From Eudromia elegans (taxonomy: Eukaryota > Chordata > Aves > Tinamiformes > Tinamidae), in the NCBI GenBank assembly GCA_003342815.1, contig PTEX01000294.1, positions 434,001 through 498,000 of the forward strand: a stretch of 64,000 nucleotides of DNA, given 5' to 3'. A program made the position numbers and the translations under genes. Shown here piece after piece: positions 53,901 to 60,354 of the stretch. Numbering within the stretch: the stretch's first letter is position 1; each line of letters starts with the position of its first letter. The notes under the pieces were generated by a model. The model was not told the DNA's origin, did no database searches, and was given only the letters and a program-made list of their open reading frames with translations.

Positions 53901-54775
53901 GACAGCACGTAACTTGCAACTCCTCCACCCTGGAAAGCGAGGCGCAAGGTGCAAAAATACTTAACTTGGAATTAAAACAGCAGGGACGGAGCGCTCAGGT
54001 CCTTCACTCAAGACCACAAACGACACAGTCTATCTGCCAACCACGTCGAGTTGTGTGCGCCTGGCCAAGACCTCAACTGAAGACCCTTCTTCTTTCCCCA
54101 AAAGATGCTTCAAGGCTTCCAAACCACAGGGTGTCACCTGAATTACAGGGGTTTGGGGGGCAGCATGTGGGTCTGCCCTTGTACAACTGCTCAGAGCTCT
54201 TCCTACCAAGAAGGTCCATCACTACTGAGGAGGTCCAGCACCACCGAGTGGGTCCAGCACCACCACCACCTCCATCCAGCACATCCAAGGATCGGCATGG
54301 ATGTGTCATTCCTTCCCCAAGATGATCCTTGACAACCATTTGACTTTGGCACCTCTACCACATTCCCAAAGCCTGCCCGCCATCCTGGGGGCATATCCAG
54401 CTCCATAACCTTGGAGCCCTTTCCATGCCCCCCACATGGACGGGAGCAGAGCAGGACCCCAACACTCCCCTCCTTAAAGGGCAGGGGAGCAGATTTTGGG
54501 GTAAAAGGAGCAGGAAATAGTAAAAAAAAATGCTTTCCACCTGTTCCAGCTCACAGGCCCTATGTGCCCCCTCCACCCCCATGAGGAAAGAAGGGGGATT
54601 TTCGGAGGGCGCTGGTCTCCGCTATGGGGCCCAGGGTCCCCCCCGCTGCCCGGTGCCGGGCCCGCCACTCACAGAACTCGGCGATGTAGAAGGACACGGC
54701 GTAGTTCTCCTCGCACCACTCCAAGGTGGAGGTCGGCGGGCCCCAGTAACCCTGCCGGTCGGCGGCCGGAGCCAT
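11916..54775 (-). CDS. ACER3: ACER3, alkaline ceramidase 3 (complete gene, 11 coding exons)
   Basis: Alkaline ceramidase 3 hydrolyses ceramides, preferring unsaturated long-chain species, to sphingosine and a fatty acid. It is a seven-pass membrane enzyme of the ER and Golgi and belongs to the CREST superfamily. The exons were joined by reading GT-AG boundaries; the 804-base CDS gives 267 residues, the length of the human protein. Seen: an N-terminal calcium-site region (Glu19, Trp20, Glu22, Asn24, Glu33); the GSWCFH motif carrying Ser77 and His81; Asp92 in LLDELP; and QFHAWWH carrying His217 and His221. These correspond to the zinc and catalytic residues described for human ACER3. Cys21 and Cys196, a disulfide pair in the human structure, are present. 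Seven hydrophobic stretches lie at about 36-53, 62-80, 93-109, 119-137, 146-165, 173-196 and 216-236. Human Asp19 is Glu here, a conservative change in the calcium site. No frameshift or in-frame stop was found. The promoter is a CpG island without a TATA box, as for a broadly expressed gene. Confidence 0.97.
11970..12195 (-). other. ACER3 intron 10 (226 bases)
   Basis: The shortest ACER3 intron, with donor GTAAGC and acceptor TTTTAACAG. Nothing else seen in it. Confidence 0.9.
12196..12241 (-). CDS. ACER3: ACER3 coding exon 10 (residues 235-250)
   Basis: The 46-base exon completes Ser235 and encodes [15 protein letters not shown], the basic tail after the last membrane segment. The acceptor is CCTTAG and the donor GTAAGC. 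Confidence 0.96.
12242..13306 (-). other. ACER3 intron 9 (1,065 bases)
   Basis: AT-rich. It starts with a duplicated donor region (see 13266-13312). Nothing else recognised. Confidence 0.9.
13266..13312 (-). repeat. Tandem near-duplication of the exon 9 5' splice site
   Basis: On the minus strand the exon end and donor TTCTGAGGTAGGAAATTTCT is followed, after a few pyrimidines, by TTCTGAAGGAGGTAGGAATT. The second GTAGGA lies exactly 29 bases downstream of the first. The first is the frame-preserving site. Confidence 0.7.
13307..13411 (-). CDS. ACER3: ACER3 coding exon 9 (His217/His221)
   Basis: The 105-base exon encodes [20 protein letters not shown], then [14 protein letters not shown] plus two bases. 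His217 and His221 of the zinc site are in QFHAWWH. The acceptor is TTCTGCAG and the donor GTAGGA. A near copy of the donor region lies 29 bases further into the intron. Confidence 0.97.
13412..15907 (-). other. ACER3 intron 8 (2,496 bases)
   Basis: AT-rich intronic sequence with a short AAAT repeat at 15721-15746. No exon, RNA gene or transposon recognised. Confidence 0.85.
15721..15746. repeat. (AAAT)n microsatellite
   Basis: A run of AAATA units, about 26 bases, in ACER3 intron 8. Confidence 0.9.
15908..16009 (-). CDS. ACER3: ACER3 coding exon 8 (residues 166-199)
   Basis: The 102-base exon encodes [13 protein letters not shown], then the sixth membrane segment and [11 protein letters not shown]. 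Cys196, the partner of Cys21 in the human structure, is here. The acceptor is TCTCCAG and the donor GTGAGC. Confidence 0.97.
16010..18189 (-). other. ACER3 intron 7 (2,180 bases)
   Basis: AT-rich; nothing recognised except a good cryptic donor near 18096 that lacks a convincing exon. Confidence 0.85.
18190..18248 (-). CDS. ACER3: ACER3 coding exon 7 (residues 147-165)
   Basis: The 59-base exon encodes [19 protein letters not shown] plus two bases of Trp166, the fifth membrane segment. The acceptor is TTTCCAG and the donor GTAAGG. It corresponds to human VMYGMLVFTLVLRSIYIVTW. Confidence 0.96.
18249..25596 (-). other. ACER3 intron 6 (7,348 bases)
   Basis: AT-rich intronic sequence. It holds a possible decayed coding sequence on the minus strand at 22133-22570. 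No CR1 or RNA gene was found. Confidence 0.85.
22133..22570 (-). pseudogene. Possible decayed coding sequence inside ACER3 intron 6
   Basis: Read on the minus strand, one frame gives a lysine- and glutamate-rich protein-like sequence with TGA stops at 22514-22516 and 22331-22333 and a final TGA at 22133-22135. An AATAAA follows within about 15 bases. Segments include [20 protein letters not shown] and [18 protein letters not shown]. The opposite strand is open for 189 codons (22005-22574), as can happen opposite former coding sequence. The parent gene is not recognised; chance remains a real alternative. Confidence 0.2.
25597..25632 (-). CDS. ACER3: ACER3 coding exon 6, 36-base micro-exon
   Basis: This exon encodes exactly twelve residues, [12 protein letters not shown], matching human VYLKVKEPIFHQ. 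It has a long polypyrimidine tract ending in TTTTTCAG and a GTAAAT donor. It is in phase 0 at both ends, so skipping it would remove twelve residues without shifting the frame. It is short enough to be missed by automatic gene finders. Confidence 0.95.
25633..26357 (-). other. ACER3 intron 5 (725 bases)
   Basis: Short intron separating exon 5 from the 36-base exon 6. Nothing else seen. Confidence 0.9.
26358..26439 (-). CDS. ACER3: ACER3 coding exon 5 (residues 107-134)
   Basis: The 82-base exon completes Leu107 and encodes [16 protein letters not shown] and the fourth membrane segment, ending in VVVSI. The acceptor is TTCCAG and the donor GTAAGT. It ends in phase 0, which fits the micro-exon that follows. 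Confidence 0.95.
26440..28586 (-). other. ACER3 intron 4 (2,147 bases)
   Basis: AT-rich. A 15-base stretch at about 28197-28211 resembles a CR1 tail but lacks the rest of the element. Nothing else recognised. Confidence 0.85.
28587..28639 (-). CDS. ACER3: ACER3 coding exon 4 (Asp92)
   Basis: The 53-base exon encodes [17 protein letters not shown] plus two bases. Asp92 matches a catalytic aspartate of human ACER3. The acceptor is TTTGTAG and the donor GTAAGT. It ends in phase 2. Confidence 0.97.
28640..32288 (-). other. ACER3 intron 3 (3,649 bases)
   Basis: AT-rich. It includes a 13-base tandem duplication at 29155-29180 (TTCAAATTATAAC twice). No exon or transposon recognised. Confidence 0.85.
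29155..29180. repeat. 13-base tandem duplication in ACER3 intron 3
   Basis: TTCAAATTATAAC occurs twice in direct succession. Confidence 0.9.
32289..32341 (-). CDS. ACER3: ACER3 coding exon 3 (Ser77/His81 motif)
   Basis: The 53-base exon encodes [18 protein letters not shown]. Ser77 and His81 of the zinc and catalytic centre are here. The acceptor is GTTTCAG and the donor GTCAGT. Phase runs from 1 to 0. Confidence 0.97.
32342..37391 (-). other. ACER3 intron 2 (5,050 bases)
   Basis: AT-rich; no repeat, RNA gene or extra exon recognised. Confidence 0.85.
37392..37502 (-). CDS. ACER3: ACER3 coding exon 2 (residues 35-71)
   Basis: The 111-base exon encodes [16 protein letters not shown] through [12 protein letters not shown] and includes the first membrane segment. 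The acceptor is CTACAG and the donor GTACGT. It begins in phase 1, completing Trp35, and ends in phase 1. It corresponds to the human NTVSNL...LEKRY block. Confidence 0.96.
42582..42608. repeat. (AAAC)n microsatellite
   Basis: Six to seven AAAC units in a row in ACER3 intron 1. Confidence 0.9.
44559..45028 (-). mobile_element. CR1 LINE, 3' portion, minus strand (copy 1 of tandem pair)
   Basis: Read on the plus strand it opens with the reversed CR1 tail (GGAATCACAGAATGGTTGAG, then GGAAGGGACCTCTGGAGATC). It continues through the reversed end of CR1 ORF2 and the CTTCTCCAGGCTGAACA segment to about 45028. It is 5'-truncated and carries frame breaks, so it is not active. It has the same orientation as ACER3. 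Confidence 0.9.
45031..45405 (-). mobile_element. CR1 LINE, 3' portion, minus strand (copy 2 of tandem pair)
   Basis: A second CR1 3' end begins immediately beyond copy 1: ATAGAATCACAGAATGCTTA, then GGGGACCTCCAGAGATCATC. On the minus strand it encodes a fragment of the ORF2 C-terminus, [19 protein letters not shown]. It is truncated near 45405, after CTCAGTCTTCTTTTCAG. The two copies lie head to tail. Confidence 0.9.
47339..47381. repeat. Imperfect 21-22-base tandem duplication in ACER3 intron 1
   Basis: CTGAAGAAAACCCTGCAGCT is followed at once by CTGAAGAAAAACTGCAGCTT, differing by one small indel and one substitution. Confidence 0.85.
48229..48462 (+). other. Unassigned coding-like ORF in ACER3 intron 1
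   Basis: A 77-codon plus-strand frame ending in TAA. Its last part reads [20 protein letters not shown], then RRLSASNTK, a lysine- and leucine-rich segment that could form an amphipathic helix. An acceptor-like TTTCCCTCAG lies at its start, and it has several CpGs in AT-rich surroundings. It is antisense to ACER3. I do not recognise it. It could be an old retrocopy, a terminal exon of a nested gene, or chance. Confidence 0.2.
54673..54775 (-). CDS. ACER3: ACER3 coding exon 1 (residues 1-34 plus one base)
   Basis: This exon begins with [13 protein letters not shown] and ends in YIAEF. It carries the calcium-site residues Glu19, Trp20, Glu22, Asn24 and Glu33, and Cys21. The ATG at 54775 was chosen because the following residues match the human N-terminus from the first methionine. 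The exon stops after the T of Trp35 at a strong donor (GTGAGT, read from 54672 downward). It lies wholly within the CpG island. The frame is also open upstream of this ATG, but that part is GC-rich 5'UTR with no family similarity. Confidence 0.97.
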
Positions 54776-54938
54776 CGCGGGGCCCGCTCTCAGGCCACAG
54801 AGACGAGAACGGGGAAAGGAAGGCAAGGGAGCGGGAAGGAGCGAGGGAAGCGCCGGGCCCGGCCTGGCCGCCGCCGAGGGGGAAGGGGGCGGCCCTGGGC
54901 CCGCCCGCCATGAGGCGGAGCCAGGAGCCGGGCCGCGC

Positions 54939-54952
54939 GTTGCCATGGCGAC
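54939..54952. promoter_or_regulatory. RFX-type X-box in the ACER3 promoter
   Basis: The sequence GTTGCCATGGCGAC matches the palindromic RFX X-box (GTNRCC, spacer, RGYAAC) except for one base in the second half-site. It sits 164 bases upstream of the ACER3 ATG, within the CpG island. X-boxes are typical of promoters of cilia genes, so it may serve the opposite-strand transcript rather than ACER3. Confidence 0.5.
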
Positions 54953-55106
54953 GGGCTGCGGCCTAGGCCGCGCCGCGCGGCCTCCTCCTCCGTGGGCTTC
55001 TTTTTTTGGTGGAAAACATAAATAAATATTGGCATTATAATTACTTTTATTATTTATTGGAAGCAATAAGGGGAGAGACAAACGCGTATTATTGCACTTC
55101 AGAATT

Positions 55107-55114
55107 TATTGCAA
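55107..55114. promoter_or_regulatory. C/EBP-type palindrome
   Basis: A TTATTGCAAT sequence, an excellent match to the C/EBP half-site palindrome, just outside the CpG island. A single motif; its function is unknown. Confidence 0.2.
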
Positions 55115-55310
55115 TTTTTATATGTAAGTACCTTTTCTCTCCCCTCAGGTCTCCTCGTCTCCCCCAAATCAACAAAAAAATGCATTTTAATTGTGAACTT
55201 TTCTTGTGCAGGTGCAAATGCTTCACCATGTGCACGCTCGCTTGGTGAGGAACAACCTGTCTATACCAGTAAAAACAGCATATACCCCCTTTTATCAGGA
55301 GAAAACACAT

Positions 55311-55360
55311 TTATTTATGTATGTATGTATTTATGTATGTATGTATGTATGTATGTATTT
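55311..55360. repeat. (GTAT)n microsatellite
   Basis: About twelve GTAT/TTAT tetranucleotide units, 0.3 kb from the CpG island. Each unit offers a GT that could mimic a splice donor. Confidence 0.95.
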
Positions 55361-55501
55361 GGTGATACAAAGTCCTAAACTCCCAAACCAGCTTGATTTT
55401 AGTCATGCAACAAGATAATGTTCAGATGGCAGAATTGCCGTGTTTTATTTTCATGACAACTTGTCCTTTTCTTTTTTGTTTTTTTTTTCTTTCTGAAATA
55501 G

Positions 55502-55635
55502 ATTATCCATATTTAGGCCTTCGCGAGCGGGGTTTGGAAAAGTACCAAACGGATTCAAAAGCACAAGAGGAGCAGCGAACGGAGGATTACTTTAGCTCGG
55601 CTGAAGCACGCCAGCTTTTTTCTTTGGATTTCTGA
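55502..55635 (+). CDS. Unidentified coding-like terminal exon, divergent from ACER3
   Basis: An excellent acceptor (a long pyrimidine run, then TTTCTGAAATAG) is followed by an open frame ending in TGA at 55633-55635. With one base supplied by an upstream exon, it reads YPYLGLRERGLEKYQTDSKA and ends in DYFSSAEARQLFSLDF. The composition is that of a charged, helical small protein, and CpGs are frequent compared with the flanks. A candidate upstream exon is 55212-55244, between TTGTGCAG and the donor GTGAGG. Joined to this exon it supplies a G and gives ...SPCARSLDYPYLG without a stop. No start codon in the right phase was found. Alternatively this is a non-coding RNA or chance. Confidence 0.3.
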
Positions 55636-58600
55636 CTATTTGGTTTCGCTTTGTGTTGTGTGTGTAGTAAGGAAATTAGTCTGTTTTTTTGTTATCGTGG
55701 ATAATTGTTCTAAGGATGAAAATTCAGGAAAAAGAAACAAGAAAATGAAACTTGAAATCGCAGTAGTTAGGAAGCCAAAGAAAAGAAGTATTAGCATTTC
55801 CCTCTGCAGATTCAGGAGCCCCAAACGGAAACAATGTAAAGAACGTGCAGTGTGTACAATATCCAGTTGCGGCTGGTTTTAAATAATAATTTAATAGATT
55901 GATGTTTGTTCCTATTCCGGATCGTATACTGGAAATGAGAAGGTTTGTAACTATAATAGAAGCTGAAGCCAGAAATGAAACTTGATTTAGAACCAGGCAG
56001 TGCAAGTTAAACAAGCTTATGAAGCCGGCGGCAACGATAACATCAGATGTTATTTGTTCTATTTTTTTCCAGGAAGAAAGGAAAAGACAAAAATATACAG
56101 CCAGACGTTTACTTGATTTTTTTTTTTTAATTTGATGCATTTTTGTAGTACTCTCCATCACAATATTTATTTATTTCTGGTATATTCTGTAAGTTGCATA
56201 TCCATTTTTTCAGTCTGGCAGACCTTTAAGCCATTTTACTCCCAGAAGGATAATGTTGAAGACACATTATATACACACACTTTTTTTTTTTTTTTTTAGG
56301 GCTATTTATTAAAGGTAAATCCATCTTCCACAAAACTGATGTGGACTGTTTGAGCTGTTAGAATAACACATATTAAAAGCAATACTTTTCCTCTTTAATG
56401 AACTACATGCTATAGTATATATTCACTATGCTGGATATAATGTGGCAGCCTGAAGTTATTTGCATCTAAATGCAGTCTGACTAGACAGTCAAACTTAATA
56501 TCTGTGCCCAGGTGTTAGCTTTTCCTTGCATGATCTATAAGAGAGATAGAGGGAATATCTTGTTTCTGAAATAACAAGTATGAAAACAAACATAGAGACC
56601 CTGAAATATTAATTTTCACTGTCACTAAAACTGTATTTCACATGCCGGAGGAGTAATTCCTTGTGGTTTCTCCTGGTTGCCCATGGTAAAGCATCCTCTT
56701 TCTATAGTATTCTGTGTTGCTGCGAAGCCTCATGACCTGATCAGTTGAGTTAATGGAGTCATGTCAGTTTTCTTCTGCTAGAGATTTGTCCTATAAATGT
56801 AGGCTGTGGATGTGCCAGGTTTTCACTTGGGGCTGGGAAAAAATGTGTTAAAAATGGCATGTTTTTGGCTGGGGTGTTTGTGTGTGTGTGCTTGTAAAAT
56901 TCAGAGAATGGCACCTCCCAGTAAAATAACTTTTTATCTCTCTGCTCTGTACAAATACTTAATCATGACTTTGTGGTGCTAACTGCTTAATTGCTATGCA
57001 AAATGAGACCGAACAAACCAATTGACTAAAACTCATTACAGCCTCAGATGTTAGAGCACATTGTGCGCGCTGCCTCTCATTAGTACACGCATGCAAAGGG
57101 GGAAAGATACATTTGGTGCAAAATCTTGAAGATGTCTTCACTACTTTTTTTGCTGATAATATTAAGGTGAAGATACCAGGCATTGATTCTGTTTAGGTTT
57201 AACAGCCACAACCCCAACTTCTCTCCTGAAGAGCATGGTTCAATTCTATAGCCAGTCTCAAAAGAAGATTATAGGGAAACATTTTTTTCCTCTCCATTCT
57301 CTTGCTGCAGAAGCCAACGTGGTGCTTTCTAGCCTGGATTTATCCAAAGACCCTGTTGCCTTTTGAGTGTAAAGTTCAAGCAGATGATTACACCCGCAGC
57401 AGATCCTGTTTTACCAAATTATTTGGGATTGCTTGTAGCAATGGATTAAGCTGAAACATTGTCTATACCCAGTAGTTATTAGCCTGAAAGCAGACAGAAC
57501 ACACAAGTGTATCCAAGCACCTGCAGCTCTCAAGCCAATATATGAGCACATATCAAAGTTGATGTCAGTTTGTAACCTACAGGGCTGAAACTGTTATTAG
57601 CTAAACCTGCTGTTCAGCCACCCTCCTTGTAGAAGCAGTTGGCTTTGGGAAGAGCACAGAAGAACAGCTTTTGTAGTCACTTTTCTAGTCAGCTGAGTTT
57701 AATCCACCTCTGTATATGAATCAGAACCCTTATCAGCTGTGAAATATCTATGCTAATTGGACACCACCTCAACATGAAGTATCAAAAGAAAAAGGATCTG
57801 TTAAGAGAGGGAGACTTTCCATAAGCACAGAGGATAGGTGCTTCAATCCCACGGACTATCAAAGGAATCTGGGAATCAGACTACCTTCATGCTTTGAAAA
57901 GGGAAAAGCAAAAGACATGAGAATTCATCCTTCACACTTGCAAACAGCTTTCTCCTTGGGAAAAGAATAGCAAGCTATTTTGCTCTGCAGTTTACATACA
58001 CAGGTCTCAGTGTGAAAATGGCTTGTGTGGACTTTGTAAGCAGTATTTAAATGTCTTTAGCTCAAATTGTATCCTGCCCTAGAGGAGGCTAAAGGTAGGT
58101 AACCTAATGAACACTTAGACTTCCTTTCATCTGAACTGGCTGGAGTTGCTTTCTTAAACTTGCATCTAAGGAAAGCAAAGGAGATCTCTGTTTTGAAGCC
58201 TGACTTTTTGTTTTCATGTCACTCAGTGGAGTCCCCTGACCTCAAGGCAATGTCTAAGCATCACTGGGTCTAGATTGCAATGAGCTGTTTCATGTGGAGG
58301 AGAGAGGAAAAGGGCACTGGCAGCTCAGAGATAAAACAAAAGGTTTACATGGTCTATTGATATCATGGTGTGGTGACACAGAGGAAAGATGACTGTTGTA
58401 AAACGGACTCAGAAATTGTGCAGAGCACCGAAGGACTGAAGGCAGATTCTGAAGGCTACTTATTGCCTTGCATGGGCATCAAGGAAACTCATGGCAGGAA
58501 GGGATGTGCTGATCGGAGGGATGTGAAGGATAAGGGCTGAAGCTTTTCTGACCAAAAGCCCTATCAGGAAGGGAAGTAGAGGAAGAAGCTTTTGTCAGTG

Positions 58601-60116
58601 TCTCATCTTTTCCTAAGTGCTGTTTCCTAGTGCTGTTGCACTAGGAAAAAGTCTGGTTGTGGACCATTTATTCCTTTTATTTTTCACTGTATAAACACTG
58701 AACTAGTATCTGAACTTGGAACGAGATACAGCCAACCTCATACTCTGCGAAACACCCAGCCAAGACTATTGCACATTGCCTGTTACTTTGTTCTCATTGG
58801 TAGGAAAAACAACTTCCTCCTTTTGCCACTCTTTGGAACCTCTACAGCAAAAGGGGAAAAACAGTAGGAACAAGCAGAAAGTGTCAGCAAAGACCCTTGG
58901 AAAAAATTTTCTTTAAAAGGATCTACCAGAAGAATAGATAAAGATATATTAAAATACAAAATGTCATGAGACTAAGAAAAAAAAAAGAAGGCCTGCAACA
59001 TTTTCAGTTGTACCATACCTACAATAGGGAAGGCAGCTGCTGTTCTTTCCCTTGATCTCTGATAAATTTGTATGCATGTTTACCCCAAGCATATGCAAAT
59101 TTTTCTAGCTCGCCTGGAGATGGAGCACATTGTACCCACTTAATGAAAGCATTGTTATAGTCCTGTCATTTGCTGCAGGAAGAGGGAGGAGAGGAAAGAG
59201 ATCAAGTAATTATTTACTTGGCAAAAATGCTTTGCTACTTTTTGGGATATCAGTTAATTAGCTAATCAACTTATAACTCAGCCAAACTCTTTATCAAGTC
59301 ATTAAAAGGGAGTCTGCTTAGACAGTTCAAATTGACTTTATTATCATAGCTTGAATAATTCAGTCCTATGAAGTAATGGAGAAAAAAAAAAGGAAAACAA
59401 GGAACTACAATAACACATTTCCACTTGCAGCCTGCTTCTGAGATGACATCTCTCCCATAGTCATTGTCACAGTAAATGTTTGATGAAGAACCTCAACAAG
59501 AGAGCTCATTACCAGGCCCGGAAGGCAAGAAGTTTCCTGGAGCTTCTGTACTGATGACTCTACTTCATTGGTAGTAGTGAGTAGTAGTGAATCACTTTAG
59601 CTTTTACTATAGAAACTTTTACTATAGAAAGCTTTAGCTGGTTTGGTCAGGCCCTCAGGCTTTACATATTTATATGAATGAGAGCTGATGTCTGCCATGG
59701 TCATGCCCAAGCATTTGACAAATTTTAAACACATTTTTATAAGAAAACTGGAGAGAAAGTTTCTGTTATGACACCCTTTCATGCACAGTTTGGGCCAGCA
59801 GTTTGACAGAATTATTGCTACAATATAAATGATTTAATCGCAATATATAAAGCTACAGAATGAGTATGAATCACACTCTGCCTTCTGTCTGCGTTAAGGC
59901 ACTATCACTGTGAAGGGAAGTCCACGGGAGAGGACAGTGAATCAGACTTAAGGAGCTTCTCCTTGTTGTCTCTACAGAGTAGTGAGTGTGGTGGCTGTGG
60001 ATGCTCTGAATCACTTGATGCTTGATGTTTTCCCAGGCTCAGCCAATGTAGTGGATGGGACCTAGGCAAGCTACATAATGCAAATATATGGCTTAAACAT
60101 GACCCAATATACTTAC
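55636..60116. other. Upstream flank of ACER3
   Basis: AT-rich sequence without a recognised gene or CR1. A second plus-strand frame (55640-55882) follows the candidate exon. Motif-rich, enhancer-like stretches lie at about 56940-57130 and 59030-59300. There is a 17-base T tract at 56281-56297 and a 15-base tandem duplication at 59601-59630. Confidence 0.5.
59601..59630. repeat. 15-base tandem duplication
   Basis: CTTTTACTATAGAAA occurs twice in direct succession. Confidence 0.95.
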
Positions 60117-60354
60117 CACAAACACCAGAGCATTCACCCTCTGTGCGTGCTATGTGATTTCTTTGATCTATAGCAACGTCTTTGTAGCCTCCTGGTAAAA
60201 CGAATCTGAGTATCTCAGGAAAGGGATACAGAGCCTCTCCCTTGTAATATAGTTCAAAAATTAAGTCTAAGTGCTGGTGGAATAAGCACTTTGGGTCCCA
60301 GGGCTGACCTTTCATAGTCCATAACAGAATGAGCTTGGTAGGACACTGCTGATG
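60117..60354 (-). CDS. Unidentified coding-like internal exon upstream of ACER3
   Basis: On the minus strand a strong acceptor (CTCCTTTTTCCTTCAAG) and a strong donor (GTAAGT) flank 238 bases that are open in one frame, phase 0 to phase 1. The product includes LLWTMKGQPWDPKCLFHQHL, then ELYYKGEALYPFPEILRFVL and GGYKDVAIDQRNHIARTEG. Aromatic residues, prolines and cysteines give it the look of a real protein. I do not recognise the family. If real, it belongs to a gene upstream of ACER3 on the same strand, or to a degraded retroelement. No partner exon was found. Confidence 0.3.

Larger units (their letters stand above)
37503..54672 (-). other. ACER3 intron 1 (17,170 bases)
   Basis: A large first intron, typical of vertebrate genes. 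It holds two CR1 copies in tandem (44559-45405), an AAAC microsatellite (42582-42608), T-rich tracts around 38290-38340 and 51600-51612, and an unassigned plus-strand ORF at 48229-48462. GC content rises from about 53.5 kb toward the CpG island. Confidence 0.85.
54600..54990. promoter_or_regulatory. CpG-island promoter of ACER3, possibly bidirectional
   Basis: About 390 bases of very GC-rich, CpG-dense sequence in an AT-rich neighbourhood. It covers ACER3 exon 1 and its 5'UTR. It contains a GC box (GGGGGCGG at 54885-54892) and an X-box (54939-54952), and no TATA box at a sensible distance. CpG-island promoters commonly fire both ways; coding-like sequence begins within 0.3-0.6 kb on the other side. 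Confidence 0.85.

Noticed and set aside
54530-54966. Long GC-rich plus-strand frames across the CpG island
   Set aside because: They are arginine-, glycine- and proline-rich shadows of GC-rich DNA opposite ACER3 exon 1, with no protein similarity.
54560-55081. 173-codon minus-strand ORF around ACER3 exon 1
   Set aside because: It reads through the exon 1 donor and upstream 5'UTR. Only 54673-54775 matches ACER3.
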